64,000 nt of DNA from Aotearoamyces nothofagi (Eukaryota > Ascomycota > Leotiomycetes > Leotiales > Tympanidaceae): NCBI GenBank assembly GCA_015345905.1, contig JADDTR010000021.1, positions 124,001 through 188,000 on the forward strand, in the 5' to 3' direction. Below, piece by piece: positions 1 to 11,600 of the stretch (its first letter is position 1; each line of letters opens with the position of its first letter). The position numbers and the translations under genes are program-made. The notes beneath the pieces were generated by a model. The model did not search any database. It saw nothing but the letters and a program-made list of their open reading frames with translations, and had not been told where the DNA came from.

Positions 1-2
1 TG

Positions 3-1350
3 AATTTACTGTTTGCCAACGAGTGCGAAGCTGTCTCTGGTAGAAGTGGGACAGCACTGAAGAATGTGGTTAACAGCCAGATCAAAGATTTTATTAAACA
101 GCTCGGGGATTCCGAACAGCAGAAGCTTGCTCAAGGAATGGACAATGATCCATGGAATGCAAAAGATTTCAGCGATAACGACTCTGTCCATCTCTCTCGA
201 GTCCTTGAAGGAAGTGATCGAGATCCCGAAGCTTGGACGATTGGAAGCAAAGTCTGGTTACCTTACGAGGAACCTTCAGAAGCTTCCGTTTCAAATGGTC
301 AAATAACACCAGCTACCAATGGTGTTTCTACAAAGGACAAAGTCCGATCAGCAACCATCGACTCGGAATCGTTCGTTCTTCCTGCATCGGCTATTCTCTG
401 CCTTCATGGTCTCGAACCGTTTTTGGAACTAATTACGGGCATTCCTTCCCTGACATCTGACATTTCCTCCTCGTTAATTTCATATCTTCAATTATTCAAT
501 TCGCGATGTACACAGCTCATACTAGGAGCCGGAGCTACGAGGAGCATCGGGCTCAAAAATATCACCACCAAACATTTGGCATTGGCCTATCAAGCCCTAT
601 CTTTCATCACGACTCTAATTCCGCATGTTAGAGAGTTTGTTCGAAGACACGCTGGATCTGGAGCGGCCGTATCATCTCTTATGGGTGAATATGACAAGGT
701 GAAGCGGTTGTATCAGGAACATCAAAACAGCATCTCCGATAAACTGGTTGAGATAATGTCTGGACGTGCTACACTCCACGTTAAATCTATGAAGGCCATC
801 GCCTGGGACAAACCATGCGGTACTGGAGTTTCTCCATATATTGAGATATTGACGAAAGAGACAACAACATTGCATAAAGTCTTAAGTAGACATCTACCGG
901 ATTCTACAGTATTGATGATCATGGATCCTGTGTTCAAAAGCTATAAAGAACAATGGGGGAAAGCATTTGAAGAGGCGGTCGTTGAAACGGAGGATGGAAA
1001 GCAGAGGTATACTGTTCCTTCATAACTATTGAAACTGCTATGTCTTGGCAACTAACTAATACTGCCTAAGGATGCTCCGTGATGCCGAATATTTTAACAA
1101 CCGCCTCGGCAAGATAAACGGTTCAGCAGATGTTGGCGAATATCTCATCAAGCTAGTAGAAGACAAAAATGTCTTGACGCCTGAACCTCCACTTCCTCCT
1201 ACGTCTTTTTCTGCAGCCGCTCCGGAATCAAGTGAAGTAGTCGCCGCCAGTACTAACGGAGCGTCTGAGAAGTCAGAAACGGCAATAGAATCACCTCCGG
1301 CACCGCCAAGCAAAGATGAGCCTAAAGCGTTACCTGATAAGCCTGAATAA
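3..1350 (+). CDS. VPS54: Vps54, GARP tethering complex subunit (C-terminal part; gene begins outside the window)
   Basis: The reading frame is already open at the window edge (NLLFANECEAVSG...), so the 5' end is missing. Exon 3-1006 joins exon 1071-1350 across a 64-base intron (donor GTATAC, branch ACTAACTAAT, acceptor TAAG), giving ...GKQR-MLRDAEYF. The segment VVNSQIKDFI and the helical C-terminal region ending in a repeatable pattern of MLRDAEYFNNRLGKING are typical of the Vps54 C-terminal domain. Vps54 forms GARP with Vps51-53 and captures endosome-derived vesicles at the trans-Golgi; the C-terminal region is the endosome-binding part. The last 50 residues are a Pro/Ala/Ser/Glu-rich tail of low complexity that looks fungal-specific. 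The family assignment is from recognition of the motif pattern, not from a search. Confidence 0.88.
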
Positions 1351-2587
1351 ATTTGATAGCAGATGTAAAGACTTGGTGTAATATATAAGATTAGATCAGC
1401 TTCGCATACACGTGTTCGTGAACCGGGGTTTAATACAGACTGTTATCTATACGAGGGGGGTGCTGCAATCCGTCTTCTCATGCATTCATGGCGCTTTGGA
1501 ATACTTAGAATGAGTTATAGCGTTGAATTTATGTTTCGGAGGGATCTCTCTATTGGTATTATTGAATCTGCTATTGAGTTCCGATATTCACACTACCCGT
1601 CGATTTGGTCTGTAGGGAATAAGATGAATTATAGATGATTAAGCTACAGAATCCGAAATTTGTTCTGTATTTCAATAGCCTCACGTGACTGATGTATATA
1701 TCATGAACCAAATCATAGGAGGACAAACCGTCTAAATATATATATTGACCTATCATTCTATGCCCTCTTCATATTTTGGTTTCTCTTGTCGATATTCAAT
1801 ATGACCTTTTATTATCGCTGTCATTTTTATACTTTTTTCAATCTCTATTTTAGAACAGTTGCACAAAGTTATAATACAAAAATAAATAACGTTATTTCAC
1901 AAACAAAATCAAAAACATTAAATCATCAAACAAGAAATAATCCTACAGCAATCCTATTGAGGAGATCGGAACCGAGTGTGCTAGATAAGAGCTACAGAAA
2001 CATAAATCATAACTTCTGGGATCTATTATAAGAAGCCTGGCTCGGTGGAAGGATCCTACCGCTAGGTCCCCCGAGGTATGTTCACTTAACACGGGTAAGT
2101 CACTGGTGAGGAACTGGTAAATGTCTTGAAGCAGTAGGTAATAGCATGCGAAGACTAATTCTTGAGGACTCCCCATTTCAGGGAGATCAAGGTGTATAAG
2201 GACAGTGCCGATGTATCCCCAGTCATTCGCCGAAGGTTCGGCAAACCCGTGTTCGGGGACATGATTATATATACACGTGATCTCGTATGCACGTGCCCCT
2301 CCATTACGCTTACCAGACGCTGCACCATGACACTCTGGGTTCGTTTTCGGATTTCCGCGGCTCCCTGTTTTGGTGGTTTTCCAGGGGTGGGCAGCCTGCC
2401 TGCCTTAGGCAGCAGTGCCTTTTTCAGTACCCAATGCTGTTGTTGGGAAAGGTAGGATTTATCGACGCACACCGAGGGTTCTTGGTACTGTATGTATGCG
2501 AAGAATCTGTTCCGTATGGCAAACATGTCTCATCTCATCAACCACGCCGACGAGAGTGCGAGTGTTTCGCTTACGATTCTTCGCTAT

Positions 2588-2618
2588 ACAAACAAACAAA
2601 CAAACAAACAAGCAAACA
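2588..2618. repeat. (CAAA)n microsatellite
   Basis: About six to seven near-perfect copies of a 4-nt CAAA unit, with one AGCAAA variant near the end. It lies in the gene-free region between two CACGTG boxes. Confidence 0.9.
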
Positions 2619-2790
2619 TACAAAGCTGGGGGTTTTTTTGGATCACGTGATACACCGACCCGATGGGGTCTATTGCGCCTGAGAGGAAGGTGGAGGCACG
2701 TGACGAGTGAATTTATGGAGGGGATGGGTTGATTTGGGATAGGATAGGACAGGATAGCACGGTGTAGCGACTATTTATTCGTGTATACCT

Positions 2791-2800
2791 TATATATAAG
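2791..2800 (+). promoter_or_regulatory. TATA box of an orphan promoter-like block
   Basis: TATATATAAG is followed by about 150 bases of C/T-rich, A-interspersed sequence that looks like a fungal transcription start and leader, including another CACGTG at 2887. No convincing gene follows; the first downstream ATG at 2956 opens a reading frame of under 50 codons (MPPRNWFKFDLP...). Confidence 0.45.
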
Positions 2801-3154
2801 CTCGCTATCTCAATCCCCTATCTCAACTTCCCTATCGCTCCAGCTTTCATTACATCGATCCTCTCTCAACCAAATAAATACGATATCACGTGACCTACCT
2901 CACCTTTACTATATTATACTATTCCCTCCACTCCAAACCCTAATCCGAACTCCTAATGCCCCCCAGAAATTGGTTCAAATTTGATCTACCAACCTCTCTA
3001 TTCCCTCCTAACCCAACTTCTCACTCCTCCCACAACAAAGGTCACATGACCATTCACCTCTCTACCCCCTTTCCCACCCCCTTGCATCACCTTTGATAAA
3101 ACGCTACGTCACTTTTGTTTTCCATCCCCTCCCTTCACCGATATCAGATATTGA

Positions 3155-3352
3155 CACCTTTTTTTTGATGCCTTTAATTTAGCCGCCGTTATCGACGACG
3201 TTGCTAGAGAAGTCGTAGGGAACGCTCGCCTTGCTTCGCTTACCTTTTGTGATTTTCGATTCCTTGCGTACGCTTCCCTTGCATCAGAAGCGCAAGATAT
3301 GCGGGAGCGCCTCAGCTGTCGCTTCCAAGTTTACATTCCAAGCCAAACCTGA
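3155..3352 (+). CDS. Possible exon of an unrecognised gene (weak)
   Basis: A 65-codon stretch without an in-frame ATG is open between a stop at 3152 and a TGA at 3350-3352. Its translation contains a protein-like segment (AVIDDVAREVVGNARLASL) rather than low-complexity text, and a TTTAATTTAG acceptor-like sequence lies at its beginning (about 3173-3182). It sits 350 bases downstream of the orphan TATA block. I do not recognise the family, and an open stretch of this length can occur by chance. Confidence 0.2.
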   Translation, partial: HLFFDAFNLAAVIDDVAREVVGNARLASLTFCDFRFLAYASLASEAQDMRERLSCRFQVYIPSQT

Positions 3353-3771
3353 CAGCACCCCAAGGACATGGCGGTTGGTAAGGATGAGACGTCACGTAAT
3401 GCCTGTAATTGGAAAGTCAGATCACAGATTTCGCAATGACTGTATTATAAGTTCTTCTCAAGACAACCGCAATTATCATAACTGTACACACCATGGGGTC
3501 TATGCAAGCTCAGTGGGAATTAAGTTTTTTATTTCTATAATTTGGCAATGCCATGCAACCACTTCAGCAGAGTGAGCGATGAGCGTAGAAGCGAATCTAT
3601 GTACGTGAGCAATTATCCCTGCAAATCCCAGCTAGTTTGTTCCATGAGCCTTTCATGTCGTCCCAAAACATTATAATGAGTGTCCCGACTTCGCCTCCAA
3701 CCATCTCCCTTTCCACATTAATTCATCGCCAGTCATCGACTAGACATTACATTAGGGATGCAGAAAAACAA

Positions 3772-4774
3772 TTACAGAAGGAGAGCGGCAAGACCACCCG
3801 CGAAGATGGCACCAATGCCAGAGCTTATTTTGTTGGCGGCACCAGTGAACTGAGCTGCGGAGGTAGTGGTCGCTGAACCACTGGCAACTGGGACGGTAGT
3901 GGCTGGAGGAGCTGTGGTAGCTGGAGCTGTGGTGACTGGGGCACTGCTTGCAGGAACAGTAGCTTCTGAAGCAGTGGTGGTCTCACCCAGGGTGATTGGA
4001 GTAGTAGGAGTAGTAGCAGACTCAGTCTCAGTTGAAATGGTGACCACTGGGATTGTGAGAGTTCCAGAAGTGGATTGGGAGTAGGTTGTGCTACCGATGA
4101 CGATGGTGGTTGGTGGGCAGTACGTAGTGACGTACGAGGTTACGGCAGTAGTTGTTGTTGATGGCAGCGTCGTAGTGTAGCTGATTGTGCATGGGCAGTT
4201 TGTAATTGTCAGTGTCGTTGCCTCCGACACAGTGTAGGTGGATGGGCCCTGAGTGAAAACCGTTGGGGTTGGGCAGACTGTGACATATGTTTCAACGGTA
4301 GCAGTGGTCCAAACGACTGGCACGGTGCTGTAGCCGATCGACACCGTAGCATTCGCAGTGGGAACAGATGCTGCAGTGACCAGTACAGATGAGGGGGCGG
4401 GTATTGACACAGCAGACGACGTGGTTACAGCCTCGGTGTAAGTGCATGGACAGTCTGTGAAAAATTTAGCTTGATGCTCATTTGCCATGCCATGCAGAGA
4501 CAGAAGGGTAGGTACCTGTAATAGTCAGGGTAGTAGATTCGGTGACAGTGTATGTCTTGCTTCCTTGGGTGAAGACAGTTGCTGATGGGCAGACCTGTTC
4601 AAGGTTAGCGTACCGAATGGGGAGACAGTGCCAATGATCATGACTTACAGTAGTGTAGATATCAGTAGTCACCGTGGTGTAGACAATCGCCTCAGAGGTG
4701 GTGTTGGAGTAGTAGCCGGCCTGAGCCACGGCGAAGAGCCCAAAGGCGGAGACGACGGATGCGAAGGACTTCAT
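3772..4774 (-). CDS. GPI-anchored, Ser/Thr-rich cell-wall protein with repeated Cys-Pro-Cys-Thr modules
   Basis: Three exons (4649-4774, 4516-4594, 3772-4454) with 54- and 61-base introns give 295 residues. Residues 1-19 are a signal peptide (MKSFASVV...AQA). A 31-residue module, beginning V-C-P and ending TTLTIT-x-CPCT, occurs at about 43-73 and 128-158 with 24 of 31 positions identical, and a third, degenerate copy follows near 170-195. The remainder is Ser/Thr/Ala/Pro-rich, and the protein ends in a small-residue stretch plus hydrophobic tail (GAIFAGGLAALLL), which fits a GPI-attachment signal. Role: probably an O-glycosylated structural or adhesive wall protein; no enzymatic motif is seen. 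The same module and an intron just before it recur in the gene at 35155-35613, so the two are paralogues. Confidence 0.85.
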
Positions 4775-4900
4775 TTTGTAAATGTGACAGGTATTTCTGT
4801 AGCGAAAGTGATTGAAGTTGGATTGCTTAGGTACAGAAGAGGGTATCAACGACGATGAGATGCAGGTCAAACGAGAGACTTTGCGATTGATGAAAGGATG

Positions 4901-4924
4901 AAGAGGAGGAGGAGGAGGAGAAGA
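4901..4924. repeat. (GGA)n purine run
   Basis: Consecutive GAGGAGGAGG units on the + strand, i.e. a CT-rich leader on the transcribed strand of the cell-wall gene at 4774. Such CT-rich leaders are usual near fungal transcription starts. Confidence 0.7.
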
Positions 4925-4950
4925 ATCGGACGAGGAAGGGCGGGAGACAA

Positions 4951-4960
4951 TGCTCTTATA
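4951..4960 (-). promoter_or_regulatory. TATA box of the cell-wall gene at 3772-4774
   Basis: On the minus strand this reads TATAAGAGCA, about 180 bases before the ATG at 4774, with a CT-rich stretch between. Spacing and sequence fit a TATA-driven, highly expressed fungal gene. Confidence 0.55.
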
Positions 4961-5580
4961 CGGAGACGGGCAGGAGGAAGCAGCAACCTTAAAGGACCAC
5001 TAAGGCAGGCAGGGCAGATGCAGGACCGGGCGCTGTGCAGTGAGGCTACATGGGGCGTAGATACGGCTGGTAGGAAGGGCCTACTGCGTGTACTTGCTGT
5101 GCCTGCTGGGCCGACGGTGGCTCTTGTCAGCGGCAGTCAGCGAATGGCAGCCGCGACTGGCTGTATCTGGCTGACTGGAACAGCGGTCCTGCCATTTCCA
5201 CCACTGCTGGCCGCGGCTGGCCGCTGCTGGCCACTCCTGGGCCAGCTCTGTACCACGCACACAGCACCGCGCCCATCCTTCGTACAGAGCATCTGGGCAG
5301 GCGTCCGGGAGGAGAAAGAGCAGCAGCAAAAAGCAAGGCACGCCTGCTAGGTTAGGCCGTAGTGTGAAACGGCGGCCTCGCATACGATGATCGGACGGTC
5401 TTTTGCGGAGTACGACGTGGCTGCAGCCCTGCGCGCCACCGTCATAGCTGCTCTCTGCTCCTCGGCGGCGTGAGGAGAGATGCTATTTAGGGCAGCAATA
5501 CGACACTGCCGAGGCCAGAGGCCGCTGCAAGGCCCTCCGTATACAGCATCCTGCGTGCTATGGCACAACGTACACAGCAG

Positions 5581-5680
5581 CATAGTCTCAACATAGCCTG
5601 CGATAGCCTGGCATAGCCTGACATAGCCTGACATAGCCTGACATAGTCTGACATAGTCTGACATAGTCTGCGATAGCCTG
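5581..5680. repeat. 10-nt tandem array, about 10 copies (ACATAGCCTG)
   Basis: Ten consecutive 10-base units match ACATAGYCTG with few differences; the phase is exact through the array, with CGATAGCCTG variants near both ends. Confidence 0.95.
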
Positions 5681-5992
5681 TGCTGGTTCTCTGGGTGACG
5701 GCATTCTTATAGCAATGCCCATGAACATCAATGGATCTTCTGGAAGAACACAGGCATCATACGCGGCTTAAGGGCTTAGTGGGATGTAGAGCAGCCTGGC
5801 GGGGTTGTCTGATACCCAAGAGAGGCCTAGCGGCGTCCGTCAGTGGGCTGCCAGTGGCTTGTGAGTGGCTGAAAATAGAGAGGCGTGATCCTGGACAAAG
5901 CACAGGGCACCTCGGTACAGGTACAATACCAATACGGGAACAATACAGGAAGCCGACAGAGGCAGGCACGAAGCAGACCCTGACAGCGAGAG

Positions 5993-6022
5993 ACAGAAGG
6001 GACAGACGGGACAGAAGGGACA
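5993..6022. repeat. 9-nt tandem array (ACAGAAGGG), 3 copies plus a part
   Basis: Units at 5993, 6002 and 6011 differ by one base in the middle copy. Confidence 0.85.
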
Positions 6023-6404
6023 GGACACGCCTACCTAGGGCATGGGCGCAGGCATAGATAGAAGCAGACGTGCACAGGAGACAGGAGACTGAATACCGCG
6101 AGACCGCCCAAGCTCCACGAAAGCCGGCAGCGAATGATGCCCCGAGTAAACAGCAAAGTGGTGTGCATTGCAATGCATGAACAAAGAAAACATAGCACAG
6201 TAAGCTGGCCCTCACCTACCCTACCGTGCCTACCACCCGAATAATGCCTTTTGGCGCATACGACCTGTACCATACTTCGCGATACGAGGAGAGAACTCTT
6301 GCCCTCTTGGGACAAAGCAGCTTTGTATCCTGGCTAGCCAGACGGACACTTGGCTATCTTATTGTATACCAGCAGACAGCCAATGCGGCGGGAGAGATTA
6401 CGAT

Positions 6405-6449
6405 CTTCGCCAGCTTCGCCAGCTTCGCCGGCTTCTCCAGCTTCTCCAG
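6405..6449. repeat. 9-nt tandem array (CTTCGCCAG), 5 copies
   Basis: Five consecutive 9-base units; the last two read CTTCTCCAG, so the array has a small internal higher-order change. Confidence 0.9.
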
Positions 6450-9305
6450 CCATCGAGATCAAAGTTCCGGAAAAGGGCAGGAATAGAAGGGCTCAGATGT
6501 GTGGTCTGCAGTCCGTACAAGTATGCACCCTCGGACATTACAGAACGTGGCATTGCTCTTTGCCCAAACTCCAGACGGCAGCGCGGCAGGGAATATACTG
6601 TACTCCCACACTCCGTACTCCATCTTTTTACGAGGTCGCGTTTTTGGCTCTGACGTATGCCGTAGATCCAAGAACTGCCAGATTATCCGTACGAGATCTC
6701 CAGCGGCGGTGGGAGGTGGGAGGTGGGTGTTTGTTGGGTGGTGTGCACGACTCACGCAATAGCCTACCGTACCGTACCGCAACGCAGCCTGTAGCTCCCA
6801 CCTTTAGCGGGCTGGCAGGACAATTGCGATTGTGCCAATCTCCCCCGGCCGCACAACAAACGAACGCGCTTAGTAAGGGTAATCTGATACGGGCTGCATC
6901 ATGCGCAAAACGAATAGTCTGACGCTCGAATACGGGGTTGATTGACTTGTCAAAACCCCCCAAGCAAGGGATTATTGAGGATTCATCGTGACTCTATGTG
7001 TTGACAACTCGTGTCAGCACCCAACCCTTACTGGTACCGTACAGCTCCCCACTATTGACAGTGTTGAGTTGACGTTGCCATGGCCATGGAGCTATCCCAG
7101 CGTCTCGTGAGTAACAAGTCGATCCTGCTCCTTGTAATGTGGAGACAGAGATGACAATACGGTAATCAGCACGCGTAACAACAAGGTACTGTACCCAGAC
7201 AGTATGTCTCTGGCATCGAATGATCAACGTGGAGAGTAAGGCGTCAGTTAGCCAACTTGTCAGCTTCAGAAAAGCCTCTCCATGTCTGCACACCGCCGCG
7301 CACTGTACTCACAATACGAGGTCTGCTACTACAAATACAGAAGGGGCGCGCATCATAAGATGTCTTGATGCTGTCCATATCTATCGCACCGGGGCCGCGA
7401 TCTGATTCTTGCTATTTAGCAATGCCACCGCTCTCACTCACCTACTCACTGGTTCAAGACACCTGCCATAGACAGTTTAAGTTGAGCTGGGCTCGTTGGA
7501 CGTCCTCGGCCCCGTCCGTTCACCCGATTTGATTGCCAGTCGAGATCCGAGGAGATGTCGCTTTTGTTCGATCGATCGGGTGTTCAGAGCTTTCAACCAT
7601 CCATGTCTGGTTGACAAGCTTCCTTTCTTGCGCCGTATTGTTTGTATCCTTGAGTCCTTCCGAGGCCTCCGAAGGCGAGTTTTGCTATCTCTTCCCCTCG
7701 GAATCTCCCTTAGGTGTGCCTGTACCAGTCAGTGCCTGTGCCTGGCTTCTCTCCCTGACAGATTGCTTTTCTGGCGTGCTGTATTCTTCATCACTATCGT
7801 CTTGTCGGCTTTGCTCCGACCGCTCGAGTCAGCGTACTCGGACGGGTGTGTCGGAGTACGAACCCCACTGTCGCCTGGCACAAGAAAGTCGAAGGGCTTC
7901 CTTCCAGATGTGTCGAAGCAAGGGACCCGCTTACGAGTCCTCCCACCAATAATGGGAAAGCCGAGTGGTTGGATCAGTCATCCAGTTGTGCAGAGTTTTT
8001 CAAATGGGACCTAACGGGTTATGCGCATGCACTTGCAAGCATTAAATATTTATGCGCCGTCGTCGAAAGTATCGATACCAAGTACGATTAGCATCACGGA
8101 TTCCCTGATCACATGCTATTTCGCTTAATCGACGAATGACAGAGGGGACTTACTCGAAGTCATTCCCGAAGAGCACTCCGACGCCGGCGCTATCCCGTTC
8201 TTCACCCAGATTTTGTCAACACCCAGAGCCCGGATAATTACGGTCGGCATCAGTGTACCATGCTGCGCACAAAATTGGTCAGAAAGAAAAAAGCCGAATA
8301 CCAGGTGGGTTTTCACTGAATTGTCCTGGGCCGACACTCCGCCAGTTATGTTGCTGCTGCGACTCGCTGGTCTGTGGATAAAAAGTGGATGGCACCACTC
8401 TAATCGATAAGTCTCGCTTACGATTGGCACAGAAGGATAAGAGATCGAACGGATACTCCGACAGAAGTATGGCTCGAGAGTCCGCGCTCAACCGTCGAGA
8501 GTTAGGTGTGGTATCACGAGTATTAATAGGCATTACACACTATGGAACCACCACTATGTCAGAAAGAGGTACTTATATGGCATGCGTGGGTTTGAGGAAC
8601 ACTTTTCCCCGATCGGATATATCAGCTCATGAGAAAGCCTCTTCGATAGCGATAAAAACGCCGAGTTGTATGGCTATAATTGGCATGCAAGTTGGGAAGA
8701 AACGTGTTCTCTCTCGAGTAAGCGGTCGTTGCAATTCATCGTGAGTCACGATTACGATAATATGTGCTCGTGTGCTCGTTGTCCAGTGTAATACTGCGGG
8801 CGTGAGGAAATGGATACCAGGTGGGTTCTCGATGGATTGATCAAGGTACTTTAAGTAGGTGGATTAGCTGGGAGTGAAGTGCTGGAACGGCTGGGTTATC
8901 CCGCTCTTCCGATTGCTTCATTGCCGGAGCGTAGTGACTGCGATAAGTAATGGGAGAATGGTGAGCTGAACCCCCCTGATCAGGTGTGCTGTCCTCAGTA
9001 CCTGGAAAAGCGCAGTTGTTCCTGAGACAAACGCAAGGGGAACTGTCGACTTGCCACTCTTTTGCAGAGTAAAGATCCGACGGAAATGCAGGTACAGCGG
9101 ATGAACAGGCACTGTCAAACGCCCAGTGCTGGCAGGCGGCGGCCAGTTGGCGATTGGCGCGTCTGGCCGTCTCTGAGATGCCGCCTTTGCGCGAATTACA
9201 TGATTCGGGGAACTAGATATGCAGGGCAGGCATCGATGTGCCCATAAATCATGACTTTTGATGCAATTCTAGGGTATTATGGCAGAATAGCAGTGTGGTG
9301 TATAT

Positions 9306-9324
9306 TGTATGTACTGTACATACA
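9306..9324. repeat. Short perfect inverted repeat (9-bp arms, 1-nt loop)
   Basis: TGTATGTAC and GTACATACA are separated by one T. It lies in a TA-rich pocket of the gene-free region. Confidence 0.75.
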
Positions 9325-9940
9325 TAATACACAGTCAATTACTCTAGTACTCGAGTACGCAAGGTCGCGATTCCTTGGTACCTGAGGTTGACTCTATAGG
9401 TGCCGGGTGGGGAAAGGAAAGCGCCGAGTCCGTCGCAAGCCAGGCCAGACTGTAAGTGAGTCTTCTACTGTAATGGATGAATCGCTGCAGACATTATGGG
9501 GCTCGAACAATTGGAACCCGCAGACTTTTTGCAGAGAAGTCATGGTACACAGCTATGGAGGTTGTGATTCGTCGCAATGCCGAGTGAAATGCCATTCTCG
9601 GTTCTCGACTTTCTCCCCTCGCGTAAAACAGAGATTTTAAAAGCCCGGGCTGTCTAACTCCAGCGACGGGCTGAGGCAGGCATTTTTGCAGGTAAGGACC
9701 CGAGGAACGGCAAATAATCGGACACGGCGCCAACGAGCTGTGTGGAAAGGCTGGCCCAGGTGACGGATGGCTGTGAGTGGCCTTTGACAGTCATAGACCA
9801 GAATCCAGCGAGCGCATGGAACCAAGCACAGCATCCTTTCTACTGCAGCCATTGCCAGGAACGGCGACGAAGGAGTCGGCATTGCGCGTACAGGGGCGTA
9901 GAAGAGGCCAAAGAAACGCCGCTGCAGAGCCTTCTACCGC

Positions 9941-9970
9941 AGAACCTGCAGAACCTGCAGAACCTGCAGG
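9941..9970. repeat. 9-nt tandem array (AGAACCTGC), 3 copies
   Basis: Three perfect 9-base units at 9941, 9950 and 9959, each containing CTGCAG at the junction. Confidence 0.9.
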
Positions 9971-10395
9971 CCCAAGAAGACACAAGATCCAGTAAGACGT
10001 ACTGTTCGGGGCTCAGATGCAGCATCCACTGGAGGATTTCGGGGGGCTGATTCTCCAATTGCATCCTGCCTCTGGGCCTTCACCGAGCCCTGGTGTCGAA
10101 ACTCTGGACGGCCTACAGGACTGCGATTGATCTGATTGATCTAATCGAGTTTTTGCTACTCCACACCCCCTTCGGACGCCTCCCGCCAGCGCACCACAGT
10201 TGCAGGTCTGCCCCGGCCGCGCACCCAGGGGACGGCAAGTCTGTAGGGGCCCTCGTACGGTGCGGTAGTCGTTAGGTAAGGTGGCTCGAGACAGCCGGGA
10301 GCTGGGAGCCGGGAGCTGGGAGCGGTGGGCAGGAATAAGAATGTTAACCTTAAGGATTAGCCAAGGCCGGCGCGGCCAGAGATGCGCGGCAGGAG

Positions 10396-10432
10396 GGGAG
10401 AGGAGAGGAGAGGAGAGGAGAGGGGAGAGGGG
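10396..10432. repeat. (GGAGA)n purine array
   Basis: A 5-nt GGAGA unit is repeated about six times, flanked on both sides by the words GATGCGCGGCAGGAG, so the array lies inside a short direct repeat (about 10381-10395 and 10435-10449). Confidence 0.85.
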
Positions 10433-10840
10433 CAGATGCGCGGCAGGAGCAGATTTCGGGAGACAATCGGGCTCCTATCGTGAGATTGCGTCCGAGTGCC
10501 GTAAGGCGCGCAGGCCGGCACCGCGCTGGGGAGCAAGTCGAGACGTGGTTCAGCAAGGCCCCAAGGCCGCAAGGCCGCCGGTCAGGCCCAAGCATTTTGC
10601 CCTATGGCTAGCGGCCACATGGCGCAGCGTCCGTGTCGCGACGCTCAGGAACCGGCGCGCCTCGGCCAATCACGGCGCGATCGCATCAGCTTCCCAGACT
10701 CTGCGCCTGCCGCGATCCCTGCCCGAGCCCTCGCGGATTCCCCATCGGGGCCGTGGACCTTGGATCGGCTGGCGGACCGCTCAGGCACGGCACCCAGCCC
10801 CAGCACCAGCACCAGCACCAGCCAGGCACGGCCAGGCCCA

Positions 10841-10885
10841 CGCATTACCACGCATTACCACGCATTACCACGCACTACCACGCAC
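10841..10885. repeat. 10-nt tandem array (CGCATTACCA), 4 copies plus a part
   Basis: Units begin at 10841, 10851, 10861 and 10871, followed by CGCACC. A 6-nt CAGCAC array lies just before it (about 10798-10823). Confidence 0.95.
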
Positions 10886-11180
10886 CCTCACCACGACGCA
10901 CCATGGACGCCGTGAACCACCCATCAACCCACCCAGCCCAGCTCCCACCCGCTCCCGCCCACAGCTGCTCTGCGGTGCACACCGCGCACACCTCGCACAC
11001 CTCACAGCACCTTGCAGCACCGCACACCCCCTTGACGGCACCCACAATTGCACCGGCACCCCAGCTGCCATTGGCTGCCTGCACAGGACCATGCGTGCGG
11101 CGGGATACAGCACAGTACACTCGGTACAGGGCCACTTCTACAGCACAGCAACAGCACGCCTGGGATAGGAACAGGATCAG

Positions 11181-11214
11181 GAAACAGGAAACAGAGGAAA
11201 CAGAGGAAACAGAG
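11181..11214. repeat. 9-nt tandem array (GAAACAGAG), 3 copies plus a part
   Basis: A 7-base GAAACAG is followed by three perfect 9-base units at 11188, 11197 and 11206. Confidence 0.9.
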
Positions 11215-11380
11215 GGGCGCCATTGGCTGCCTCGCCTCTGTCCCCCGGAAGCAATGGCTTTTGCTCCGGGGCTCGACGACGAGCAAAGAGAAGCCAAGCC
11301 GCCTGGCCGTTCTCTGAGCGAGCGAGCCACAGGGCCCTGAAAGGCTGGATTCCGCGAGAGGGCTTTCCTCCTGTCTGTAT

Positions 11381-11410
11381 CGTAGTGCATCGTAGTGTGT
11401 CGTAGTGCAT
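11381..11410. repeat. 10-nt tandem array (CGTAGTGCAT), 3 copies
   Basis: Units at 11381, 11391 and 11401; the middle one reads CGTAGTGTGT. Confidence 0.9.
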
Positions 11411-11600
11411 CGCATGTAGTCCTCGCTGCATCGGGATCTGGACTGAGCAGTGACTCGTCGCAGGGTAGCATCTGCGAGCTCTTGCTCCCCACCGGCGGGA
11501 TCGATGGGTCCCAAACGGCCAGTCCGAGCAAGCACCCGGCGAGGACACCAGCTGCCAAGGGAGCGCGCACTAGCACATGGTGGCCGATGGCGGTTGATGG

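Larger units (their letters stand above)
1409..2892. promoter_or_regulatory. Cluster of seven CACGTG (E-box) hexamers
   Basis: Exact CACGTG occurs at 1409-1414, 1682-1687, 2274-2279, 2290-2295, 2644-2649, 2697-2702 and 2887-2892. Three are inside the longer form TCACGTGA/C. A hexamer is expected about once per 4 kb by chance, so seven in 1.5 kb is a clear excess. CACGTG is the core bound by bHLH and bHLH-Zip factors (Cbf1, Pho4, SREBP types) in fungi. Which factor acts here cannot be told. Confidence 0.55.
1351..3771. other. Gene-poor 2.4-kb stretch downstream of VPS54
   Basis: No complete gene can be supported. The part around 1560-1960 is AT-rich, then composition changes sharply near 2030. 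It contains seven CACGTG hexamers (1409-2892), a (CAAA) microsatellite near 2588-2618, a strong TATA box followed by a pyrimidine-rich leader (2791-2950), and a 65-codon open stretch at 3155-3352. The downstream neighbour (3772-4774) is transcribed towards this region, so the promoter-like signals do not obviously serve it. Confidence 0.6.

Noticed and set aside
5581-5680. Possible CRISPR-like or protein-coding repeat
   Set aside because: The 10-nt units are directly adjacent with no spacers, and this is fungal nuclear DNA. The translated frame is a by-product of the array.
6255-6285. 5S rRNA-like start (GCATACGACCTGTACCATAC)
   Set aside because: Only the first dozen bases recall 5S rRNA; the sequence after it does not follow the 5S pattern.
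7496-8091. Frames of 139 and 172 codons, considered as transposon or membrane-protein remnants
   Set aside because: No transposase, reverse transcriptase or membrane-topology pattern could be supported on either strand.
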